A DNA stretch of 8,860 nucleotides from JBEDUK01 sp040414485. GTDB lineage: Bacteria; Actinomycetota; UBA4738. Position 1 is the first letter of the stretch. Each line of letters starts with the position of its first letter. The DNA lies in the NCBI GenBank assembly GCA_040414485.1, contig JBEDUK010000007.1, forward strand, positions 1 to 8,860, written 5' to 3'. A model generated the notes under the pieces. It saw nothing but the letters and a program-made list of their open reading frames with translations. It made no database searches and was not told the DNA's origin. Both the position numbers and the translations under genes were made by a program. Of the stretch, positions 1 through 5,632 are shown piece after piece.

Positions 1-114
1 CACGGCACCGCCGACACTGCCGGCGCCACCACCGTTCGCGCCGTCAGCGTCGTCAGCCTGGCGCCGCCCGACCTGCCCGGCCGGCCCCGACACGCCGGTC
101 CTCCCGTCCGCCAT
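1..114 (-). CDS. Start of an unrecognised CDS, truncated by the left window edge
   Basis: The reading frame opens with ATG at 114-112 and stays open for all 38 codons to the window edge. It begins MADGRTGVSGPAGQ and continues into an Asp/Ala/Gly/Asn-rich stretch (DDADGANGGGAG). A run of six G (minus strand, 125-120) lies 5 nt before the ATG and can serve as Shine-Dalgarno. Third codon positions are almost all G or C, as in the neighbouring genes. It starts 15 nt after the stop of the large upstream gene in the same orientation, so co-transcription is likely. A second ATG 4 nt upstream (118-116) is in another frame that stops at 55-53, so it is not preferred. No family can be named from 38 residues. 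The low-complexity start could be a linker-like N-terminus or, less likely, non-coding sequence. Confidence 0.45.
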   Translation of the reverse strand, partial: MADGRTGVSGPAGQVGRRQADDADGANGGGAGSVGGAV

Positions 115-129
115 CCATGCCCCCCGCAA

Positions 130-2694
130 TCAGCGCTGCGGTGCGTCCGGAGAGAAGCCGGTGAACTCCACCTTGCCGTTCCCCGCCCGGCCGCCGTTCC
201 CCGCCCGGTCGCCGTTGGCCGGCGGCGGCGCTCCGCGCGACGGCGCTCGAGAGGACGACCCCTGGGACGACGAGGGCGCTGCCGAGGAGGCCGGTGCCGT
301 ACGGCCGCGCGACCCGCCGGCCGGCACCGCCCACCCCCGGACAGTGCCACCGCCAACGCCGGCCGGCACCGGCGCCGACCTGCGCGAGGGAGCGGGCCGG
401 CGGGTCTGCCGCGGTGCGCCCCCGGCGCCAGCCGGTGCGGCTTCGGGGAGCACGATCGTGCGCTGCGGCGGCGGGGCGGCCCGTCCGTACCGGATCGGCA
501 CGCCGGACCGCATCGGCATCGACATCAGCCATCCCGGGAGAGCGCGGGTCTGCACACCGGGATCGGTCGGCGTGGGCACCGAGATGGTGATGGGTCCGTT
601 CCCGCTCGCGCGGACGACCGGACCGAGCCACTCCATGCCCTTGGTGAAGATGCTTCCCCTCACGATCACGTCGACCTGGTAGGTGAACATCGGCAGGTAG
701 CCCGGCTGACCCGTGAAGACCATCCAGTACCTGGGCTGGTCCTGGTCGGCGTACTGCCACTGGAGCCGGACGGGGACGCGCGGGGTTCCGGCGTCGGTCA
801 GGCCCATCGCCTGGAACGTGACCACGATCATCTGCGCCGCGTTCTCGAGCTGGACGTTCAGGATGATCGGGCCGACGTTCAGCGCGCCGACGTTGTCCAC
901 GCGGACCTCGAGGTTGATGTCGCTGAGCGGCCGCCCGATGTCGGCCGGATCCAGATCCACGACGTTCTTCTCGATCGACACGCGCGCGAACGGGTTCTCC
1001 GTCTCGTTCGGCGGTTCGGCGAAGTGGATCTGCCGCTTGACGAACGTCTTGTCCGGCGTCCAGTTGGGCGGCGGGTGCGCGACGTCGCCGGTGGCCTTCA
1101 TCTCGGTCGCCGTGTTCCACACCGCATCCGGCCCGTCGCTCGCCTGGAACATGTGGCCGTCCCACTGGATCACGCCGTCGGTGTTCGGGTATCCGATCTG
1201 CGCCGAGAGGAACGACACGGGCTCGCCGACCCACTTCTGCGACGGGTCCGGCCAGTTGACCACCGGCTTGACGATGCGCGAGACCTTGCGCTCCCAGTCG
1301 CTCAGATACAGCGTCGTGAAGTACTTCTTCTCCTGGGTCGGGTCCTTCTTGATGACGTCGTACAGCCCTTCCATCTGCCCGCTCACGGGGTAGTTCTGGA
1401 GATAGGCCATCTCGCGGTGCTCGTCGTAGGACAGGTGCATGTGCGTGCGGTCCTCGCGCATCTTCAGCGCGACGCCACCGCCCCAGCCGAGGAAGCCGCC
1501 GCTCGCCTCGGCAGGCTGCTCCTGGAACGGCGCCGGGTCGAAGATGACCTTCTGCGCCTCGTCCATGAACTTCTGGAAGACCAGGTCCGAACGCTTGTCG
1601 ATCGATTCCTGAAGCGCCTGCGCGTTCGGCAGCGTGGTGTCGACCTCGATGGTCACGTCGATGGTGCCGTCCAGCCGCATCGAGTTGAACTCAGCCTGCA
1701 CGTCGACGGAGTTGAACCACCCGCCGTAGTGCCCGGCCGCCGAGATGTGGTCCTGCACCTTGTCCCAATCGCCCTCGAGGTGGATGTGGACGGCGGGGCT
1801 CCACACGCGGATGTTCATGTACTGCCAGACCGTGATCGCGCTGGAGCCCTGGTGGAAGGACGCCCAGATCATCGCGGCGGGGAGGCTTCCCACGAGCGCC
1901 GAATACGCGTTCTGCGCGAACGGCGAGACCGACCCGGCACCCTGGCCCTGCAGGTGGAAGAACCACTGGTCCAGGTTCGAGTCGCGGAACCCGCGGGATG
2001 CCGGGACCGTCCGCGGCGAGACGAATCGGGGCGGCACGGACGCCGACCGGATGATCGGCGGGATGCTCAACTCCCGGAGGCTCGGGCGTCTGAGCCCGCG
2101 GGTCCCCAGCCCGGCGCCCGGTGGCGGACCGTTCTGCCCGGGAGGTGCGCCGCCTCCAACGGGGGGCGGCCCGCCGGGTCCGGCGGGGCCGGCCGGGGCC
2201 GCGCCGGGGGGATGCGCCACCGCCGGCACGCTCCCATCGGGGTTCGGTGAGAGGTTCGTCACCATCGTGGTGTTGCTCACGATGGGTGCCGGCCGGAACT
2301 GCGGCGCGACGCTCGTGCGCCAGCCCCAGTAGCGGTCGTCGTTGCCCCGGAACCGGTTCAGGATCTCGTTCTCCGATTCGGTCAGCACCTCGGCCGGCGG
2401 GGCGGTCGTGGTGGAGAAGCCCAGCAGGCCCCCGGCGACCTCGTTGTCGGATCCCTGGACCCCGACGTTCGTGTTGTCGCTGCGCACTCCCTCGAAGTGG
2501 AGGAAGGAGAAGATGAAGTCGCCGTCGTCGCGCTGCGCCAGGCGGACCTCGTCCGGCAGCCACCAGTACACGGGAGGCTTGCCCTCGGCCTGCAGCTCCT
2601 CGTTGTGGAGGTCGGCCAGATACAGAAGCTTGTAGCCGTTCTTGGTGACATCTTGGAAGCCGGCTGCCCAGATGGGTCCGTAGGGGTCGGTCAT
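130..2694 (-). CDS. Large unrecognised protein, beta-rich modules with Pro/Gly-rich linkers (854 aa)
   Basis: I do not recognise a named family. The start is ATG at 2694-2692 because AGAGGAG lies 6 nt upstream; the frame stays open to an ATG at 2859, but that extension has no comparable ribosome site. Layout by residue: 1-135 is a globular Trp/Tyr-rich segment containing YWWLPDEVRLAQRDDGDFIF (43-62). Residues 161-200 are a Pro/Gly/Ala linker. Residues 236-480 are a second globular part with alternating beta-like stretches (HIHLEGDW, GTIDVTIEVDTTLP) and a charged helical segment near 362-385. Residues 490-710 look like beta-sandwich modules (INLEVRVDNVGALNVGPIIL, VRLQWQYAD, FTYQVDVIVRG). Residues 738-840 are Pro/Ala/Ser/Gly low complexity, ending in NGDRAGNGGRAGNG and a short tail, KVEFTGFSPDAPQR. 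There is no signal peptide and no convincing membrane helix. It may be a structural or surface/secreted multidomain protein exported by a non-Sec route, or a cytoplasmic scaffold. The gene is divergent from the BTAD regulator and followed 15 nt later by the next minus-strand frame. Other long frames over it, on both strands, are Arg/Pro-rich GC shadows. Confidence 0.85.
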   Translation of the reverse strand: MTDPYGPIWAAGFQDVTKNGYKLLYLADLHNEELQAEGKPPVYWWLPDEVRLAQRDDGDFIFSFLHFEGVRSDNTNVGVQGSDNEVAGGLLGFSTTTAPPAEVLTESENEILNRFRGNDDRYWGWRTSVAPQFRPAPIVSNTTMVTNLSPNPDGSVPAVAHPPGAAPAGPAGPGGPPPVGGGAPPGQNGPPPGAGLGTRGLRRPSLRELSIPPIIRSASVPPRFVSPRTVPASRGFRDSNLDQWFFHLQGQGAGSVSPFAQNAYSALVGSLPAAMIWASFHQGSSAITVWQYMNIRVWSPAVHIHLEGDWDKVQDHISAAGHYGGWFNSVDVQAEFNSMRLDGTIDVTIEVDTTLPNAQALQESIDKRSDLVFQKFMDEAQKVIFDPAPFQEQPAEASGGFLGWGGGVALKMREDRTHMHLSYDEHREMAYLQNYPVSGQMEGLYDVIKKDPTQEKKYFTTLYLSDWERKVSRIVKPVVNWPDPSQKWVGEPVSFLSAQIGYPNTDGVIQWDGHMFQASDGPDAVWNTATEMKATGDVAHPPPNWTPDKTFVKRQIHFAEPPNETENPFARVSIEKNVVDLDPADIGRPLSDINLEVRVDNVGALNVGPIILNVQLENAAQMIVVTFQAMGLTDAGTPRVPVRLQWQYADQDQPRYWMVFTGQPGYLPMFTYQVDVIVRGSIFTKGMEWLGPVVRASGNGPITISVPTPTDPGVQTRALPGWLMSMPMRSGVPIRYGRAAPPPQRTIVLPEAAPAGAGGAPRQTRRPAPSRRSAPVPAGVGGGTVRGWAVPAGGSRGRTAPASSAAPSSSQGSSSRAPSRGAPPPANGDRAGNGGRAGNGKVEFTGFSPDAPQR
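175..216. repeat. 18-bp tandem repeat inside the 3' end of the large gene
   Basis: The 16-bp block gccgttccccgcccgg occurs at 175-190 and again at 193-208, an 18-bp period. A third, partial copy (gccgtt) starts at 211. On the coding (minus) strand this encodes consecutive six-residue units, NGDRAG, NGGRAG, NGK. It looks like slippage-type expansion of a flexible C-terminal tail. Confidence 0.8.
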
Positions 2695-2700
2695 GTTCGA

Positions 2701-2707
2701 CTCCTCT
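2701..2707 (-). promoter_or_regulatory. Ribosome binding site of the large unrecognised gene
   Basis: AGAGGAG on the minus strand lies 6 nt upstream of the ATG at 2694. It fixes this start over the upstream ATG at 2859 in the same frame. Confidence 0.75.
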
Positions 2708-2995
2708 CTTTTCATGGGTTGGTGCGCGACTGGGGGCGATAAGTCTGGACAGGTGCCGTCTGCGCGGCGCGAACGGCTCGTTCCCTTCGCGATCAAATAC
2801 CTGTGATTTCGTCGCACCCGGTGTGTCGTCCACATGCCCGCGAGCCGGTGCTCCGTCATCGATCGGTGGTCGACGGACCGTCAATGAGGCGTTACCAGAG
2901 CGTCACCTATGCATCAACAATTCGTGGTCCGAAGCGCGGTGGGGCTGCGCGAGATCGTTCGCCGATCCTTCATCCAATGTCCCGAAAATGCCCCC

Positions 2996-3024
2996 TTGAC
3001 GCAGAGTCGCTCCGGCGGTACACA
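2996..3024 (+). promoter_or_regulatory. Possible promoter of the BTAD regulator gene
   Basis: TTGACG at 2996-3001 matches a -35 element well (5 of 6). After 17 bp, TACACA at 3019-3024 is a weak -10 (3 of 6). It would start transcription near 3031 and leave a leader of about 90 nt before the ATG at 3124. The weak -10 would fit an activator-dependent promoter or chance. Confidence 0.3.
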
Positions 3025-3110
3025 GATTCGGTACGCGACCGAAGGGGGGGCCCGGATCGGCGGAAGCGGGCCTGTGAAGGTCGGCGCTCCCCCTGCCGTA
3101 CCCGGCCCCC

Positions 3111-3115
3111 GGAGG
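3111..3115 (+). promoter_or_regulatory. Ribosome binding site deciding the BTAD regulator start
   Basis: GGAGG lies 8 nt before ATG 3124. The other in-frame candidates upstream (2803, 2884) and downstream (GTG 3187, 3235, 3262) have no comparable site. Confidence 0.7.
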
Positions 3116-3123
3116 ATCGGGGC

Positions 3124-3969
3124 ATGGCGGTGCGGAGATCCGCCGCCGGCGTCACTGCCGGCACCGGCGCTGCGAGCGCCGGGAACGTGCGGGGCGCAGG
3201 GCGGGCTGTCGCGGACGGACAGCGGCGACTGTTCGTGCCTCGTCGCCGACGCGGCGACGGTGTGCACGGCCGGCCGCTGAACGTGTTGCTGCTCGGCGGC
3301 TTCGAGGTCCTCCGGGGCGCGCGACCCATCGTGCTCCCCGCGACGGCACAGCGTGCGATCGCGTTCCTTGCCCTTGGTGAACGCCCGGTCGAGCGGTCGC
3401 GCCTGGCGGGCACGCTGTGGCCCGACGTGGACGAATCGCGCGCGAGCGCGAACCTCCGTTCGGCCCTGTGGCGTATCCGGAAGGCCGACCGCGGCTTGAT
3501 CTCCACCGACGGCGCGTACGTGGCGATCGGGCGTTCGGTCTCCAGTGACGTGCGTGAGGGCATGGATCTGGCCAGGCGGCTCGCCGACCCGTCGGCTCCC
3601 CTCACCGGCGATGACCTCGATCGGGCCGATCTGTTCGCGGAGCTGTTACCGAACTGGTACGACGAATGGACCGCGACCTGGCGCCAGCGCTACGACCAGA
3701 CGCGGGTGCACGCGCTCGAGGCCATGTGCATCCGGCTGGCCACGATGGGCCGTTTCGAGCGCTCGGTGGAGGTCGGCCTCATGGCGGTGGCCGCCCAGCC
3801 CCTCCGGGAGAGCGCGCACGAGGCCCTGATCCGGGCCCACGTCGCGGAGGGCAACCGCGGCGAGGCGATCCTGCAGTACCGCGCGTGCCGGGACGTCCTG
3901 AAGAAGGAGCTCGGGATCGAACCGTCGCACGAGCTTCAGCAGCTCCTGGAGCACCTGCTGGCCGGCTGA
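3124..3969 (+). CDS. BTAD/SARP-type transcriptional activator, stand-alone (281 aa)
   Basis: This is a predicted DNA-binding activator of the AfsR/DnrI/SARP type. Residues 1-50 are a poorly conserved Ala/Gly/Arg-rich extension. Residues 52-140 form a winged-helix OmpR-like domain, with PLNVLLLGGFEVLRG opening it and RSRLAGTLWPDVDESRASAN followed by LRSALWRIRK as the recognition region. Residues 143-278 are the bacterial transcriptional activation domain, a TPR-like helical bundle (YDEWTATWRQRYDQTR, LRESAHEALIRAHVAEGNRG, LKKELGIEPSHELQQLLEHL). The protein ends there, with no NB-ARC ATPase or sensor domain, so it is a small SARP-like form. The ATG at 3124 is chosen for its GGAGG site; a start at GTG 3262, just before the winged helix, would remove the odd N-terminus. 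In the family, such proteins bind direct repeats near target promoters and activate neighbouring clusters. The nearest candidates are the divergent large gene and the convergent amidase-like gene. Family assignment is firm; the target is inference. Confidence 0.9.
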   Translation: MAVRRSAAGVTAGTGAASAGNVRGAGRAVADGQRRLFVPRRRRGDGVHGRPLNVLLLGGFEVLRGARPIVLPATAQRAIAFLALGERPVERSRLAGTLWPDVDESRASANLRSALWRIRKADRGLISTDGAYVAIGRSVSSDVREGMDLARRLADPSAPLTGDDLDRADLFAELLPNWYDEWTATWRQRYDQTRVHALEAMCIRLATMGRFERSVEVGLMAVAAQPLRESAHEALIRAHVAEGNRGEAILQYRACRDVLKKELGIEPSHELQQLLEHLLAG

Positions 3970-4001
3970 GCTCGGACGGCCTCCAGGCCGGCTCTCAGCC
4001 G
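3963..4001. terminator. Bidirectional terminator hairpin between convergent genes
   Basis: Outer arms CGGCTGAG (3963-3970) and CTCAGCCG (3994-4001) pair perfectly over 8 bp. Inside, CGGCC (3977-3981) pairs with GGCCG (3986-3990) around a four-base TCCA loop. The TGA of the regulator (3967-3969) and the TGA of the minus-strand amidase-like gene (3997-3995) lie opposite each other in the outer stem. There is no T-tract on either side, which is common in high-GC genomes. Confidence 0.6.
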
Positions 4002-4984
4002 CCGGGCGGGTGTCCGGCGTCGTTCCCGCCCCCGCCGCCCCCACGGCCCCCGCCGTTCCCGCCGTTGCCCGCGTCTCCATCCCCGTCGGACGAGGTGCCC
4101 GGGATCGAACGGATCTTCTGGCCATCGTCGTATCCCTGCATGTACCGGAATCCCTGGTTCGCGAGCGGCGGAACCCGGTTGTTCCGGCCGTCGCGAAGCC
4201 CCTTCGCATAGTCGATGATCGCCCTGAGCGTGGGGATGTCGTCGACGTTCAACGCTTCACACAGTTCCGCATCCGTCAATTCGTCGCCTCCCTCCGGGAC
4301 GAGCACGGACGAAATGAGCTCGCGCACGCGCGGCAGGATCTGGCCCTCGATGGCGAGGGCGCCGCAGTCGAAGTGGTTCGTCGGCGCCTGAAATGGAACC
4401 GAACAGTGGTCCCAGATCTTGCCGGGACCGGCGTCCGGGTAGCGGAAGTCGACGGCCGCCCACTGACGCCGCGTGTTGTTCGTCGCCCAGACGGTGGTGA
4501 TGTCGCTCTTGTCGTCGCGCCAGTCCGCGTTCGGATACGCGAGCGCATCCAGACCGTACCCGAGGTGGAGCGCCGAGTAGGCCATGGCAGCGGCCAGCCG
4601 CTGAAGCCGGGCGTCGTCGAGCGACCACGGCTGGACCTTGGAGAATCCGGCGATCTCGAATTGGATCGCGCAGGAGTTCGGCGAGAAGCCGCGCGGGTTG
4701 GCGGGGTTCGCGGGCTCGTCGTGACGAAGGGCCTTGGCCGCGCGATCGAGCGGGATGCACAGGAACAGCGAATCCCCGTCCATCGTCCAGTGCGGCGGGT
4801 CCCCGCGCTGGTGGAAGGTCTGGAGCGCGGTCTCGTCCGAATGACCCTCGGTGGTGTGCAGCACGAGTGCGATCTCGTGGGTCGCGCCGAGCGGCGCGGT
4901 CTCGCCGAACTGGAGCGCGTGCTGGACGTCGAACCCGAACACCGTGTCGGGCGTGGGCGATGTGAAGCCCGAGAGGGGTGGCAC
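3995..4984 (-). CDS. N-acetylmuramoyl-L-alanine amidase_2/PGRP-like protein with Gly-rich tail (329 aa)
   Basis: The core resembles the zinc amidase_2 / T7 lysozyme / PGRP fold, which cleaves the lactyl-amide bond between MurNAc and L-Ala. Visible motifs: ALVLHTTEG with candidate ligand H43; PHWTMDGDSLFLCIPLDRAA (64-83), the counterpart of the usual HY-x-IDRDG...IPLDRVAWH segment; NSCAIQFEIAGFS (103-115) for the usual NSHSIGIELEG; and a C-terminal metal region WDHCSVPF...NHFDCG (191-208) with H193, H204 and C207. The spacing of the last ligands is unusual, so it may be a catalytic variant or a binding-only relative. Residues 231-290 form a short helical extension. Residues 298-329 are almost only Gly/Asp/Asn. 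There is no signal peptide or membrane segment, so export would need another route or cell lysis. The start is GTG 4984 with AAAGGGG (5000-4994) 9 nt upstream; no better start exists in frame. It converges on the BTAD regulator gene with a 25-bp gap. The plus-strand frame over it is an Arg/Val-rich shadow. Confidence 0.8.
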   Translation of the reverse strand: MPPLSGFTSPTPDTVFGFDVQHALQFGETAPLGATHEIALVLHTTEGHSDETALQTFHQRGDPPHWTMDGDSLFLCIPLDRAAKALRHDEPANPANPRGFSPNSCAIQFEIAGFSKVQPWSLDDARLQRLAAAMAYSALHLGYGLDALAYPNADWRDDKSDITTVWATNNTRRQWAAVDFRYPDAGPGKIWDHCSVPFQAPTNHFDCGALAIEGQILPRVRELISSVLVPEGGDELTDAELCEALNVDDIPTLRAIIDYAKGLRDGRNNRVPPLANQGFRYMQGYDDGQKIRSIPGTSSDGDGDAGNGGNGGGRGGGGGGNDAGHPPGG

Positions 4985-5028
4985 GCCTGGAATCCCCTTT
5001 GTTCGTCCGGTCCGAGTGCGGCCGCCGG

Positions 5029-5045
5029 CCGGTGGCGGCCACCGG
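5029..5045. repeat. Short inverted repeat upstream of the amidase-like gene
   Basis: CCGGTGG (5029-5035) and CCACCGG (5039-5045) pair perfectly around a 3-base loop. It lies about 45-60 bp upstream of the minus-strand GTG start. It could be an operator half-site pair or a 5'-leader hairpin, or just GC-rich chance. Confidence 0.35.
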
Positions 5046-5084
5046 GGCGACGGTATCCCGGCGGTGTGCGGGCCGTCAATCCAG

Positions 5085-5112
5085 CCCCGCAGCGTTCGCC
5101 CCGCAGCGTTCG
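5085..5112. repeat. Perfect 14-bp tandem direct repeat in the divergent spacer
   Basis: ccccgcagcgttcg occurs at 5085-5098 and immediately again at 5099-5112 with no mismatch. It sits in the 233-bp spacer between the divergent amidase-like and GYD-like genes, about 105 bp upstream of the latter. Tandem direct repeats are the usual type of SARP/BTAD binding site, though those usually have an 11- or 22-bp period, so this link is only a suggestion. Confidence 0.65.
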
Positions 5113-5205
5113 TCCCGGACTCACCGTGCCCTTCGTCACTGTGGAAGGCGGCCGATCTCCCTAGCGTGATTCCGGAAGCGAATGTCGAGCAGTCGACGAA
5201 GAGCG

Positions 5206-5212
5206 AAGGAGG
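5206..5212 (+). promoter_or_regulatory. Ribosome binding site deciding the GYD-like start
   Basis: AAGGAGG lies 5 nt before GTG 5218, a near-perfect Shine-Dalgarno. It favours this GTG over the upstream in-frame ATG at 5182. Confidence 0.8.
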
Positions 5213-5217
5213 CCGCC

Positions 5218-5505
5218 GTGGAGCGCAGCGTGACCTTGATCCGAGTAACGGCCGATGAGCCGGACATGTTCGACACGGGCGAATACTCCGTGCGAATCGC
5301 GCAGGCCGTGGAGTCGTGCGGCGGCGTGAGTGAGGGGCTCTGGGCGCTCATCGATGGTCCGTACCAGTTCGTGGCGGTCTCGCTCTTCCCGGACAAGGCG
5401 TCAGCGAGCCGGGCTCGGACCGGGATCGAGGCGCTCGGAGCAACCACGGTGCAGGGCTATCCGGTGGCCCAGATGCAGGATTCCCTGCAGGTCATGGCGG
5501 CCTGA
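5218..5505 (+). CDS. GYD-like small alpha/beta protein (95 aa)
   Basis: The sequence begins (M)ERSVTLIRVTADEPDMF and has the layout of a ferredoxin-like alpha/beta fold. A first strand (VTLIRVT) is followed by a helix (VRIAQAVESCGG), then the hairpin GLWALIDGPYQFVAVSLFPD, a second helix (KASASRARTGIEALG) and a last strand (TTVQGYPVAQM). The GPYQFV segment stands where the GYD family has its G-x-Y-D motif, so the match is to the pattern, not to the exact signature. Length is close to the roughly 90-100 aa of that family. Function is unknown; members are often small dimeric proteins near redox or metabolic genes. The start is GTG 5218 on its Shine-Dalgarno; ATG 5182 would add 12 basic residues. 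It precedes the oxidoreductase genes by 127 bp in the same direction, so it may be read into them or stand alone. Confidence 0.75.
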   Translation: MERSVTLIRVTADEPDMFDTGEYSVRIAQAVESCGGVSEGLWALIDGPYQFVAVSLFPDKASASRARTGIEALGATTVQGYPVAQMQDSLQVMAA

Positions 5506-5518
5506 AAGCGGGTCCTTC

Positions 5519-5546
5519 GGTCCCCGAGCGGTGTGCCGAGCGGACC
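5519..5546 (+). other. Weak stem-loop between the GYD-like gene and the oxidoreductase genes
   Basis: GGTCC (5519-5523) can pair with GGACC (5542-5546), with an inner CGG/CCG stem around TGTG (5529-5538). The same stretch has a direct repeat CCGAGCGG at 5524-5531 and 5536-5543. It could act as a weak attenuator or terminator after the small gene. No T-tract follows, so read-through is quite possible. Confidence 0.3.
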
Positions 5547-5632
5547 TGAGCCCGGCGAGACCACGGCGTACGTTCGGAGCGGTGGAACGGAACCGACCAC
5601 ATCGAACCTGAACCCGCGAGGCAGGTGACGCC

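Larger units (their letters stand above)
2695..3123. other. 429-bp divergent intergenic region
   Basis: This spacer separates the start of the large minus-strand gene from the start of the BTAD regulator, so it must hold both promoters unless expression is read-through. It is somewhat less GC-rich than the genes near 2780-2810 and 2900-2990. Frames crossing it lack good ribosome sites and recognisable products. One plausible plus-strand promoter is listed separately. No convincing sigma70-type promoter was found for the minus-strand gene. Confidence 0.6.

Noticed and set aside
53..1234. Minus-strand 393-codon frame inside the large unrecognised gene
   Set aside because: Arg/Gly/Pro-rich composition typical of a GC shadow. 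It overlaps the gene that has a proper ribosome site and varied globular sequence.
1024..2250. Plus-strand 408-codon frame antisense to the large gene
   Set aside because: Composed mainly of Arg, Val, Leu, His and Asp repeats, as produced by antisense of GC3-rich coding DNA; no recognisable motif.
2801..2817. CRP-like TGTGA...TCGCA sequence in the divergent spacer
   Set aside because: The half-sites are 5 rather than 6 bp apart and the second half is mismatched, so it does not meet the usual consensus.
2909..3280. Plus-strand 123-codon frame in the divergent spacer
   Set aside because: No Shine-Dalgarno, low-complexity Pro/Gly/Ala sequence, and it overlaps the start of the BTAD regulator out of frame.
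4010..5164. Plus-strand 384-codon frame opposite the amidase-like gene
   Set aside because: Arg/Val-rich shadow; the minus strand carries clear amidase_2-like motifs and a better start.
5546..5574. Possible promoter (CTGAGC, 17 bp, TACGTT) before the ferredoxin-alpha gene
   Set aside because: Only about half of the positions match each hexamer; not distinguishable from chance.
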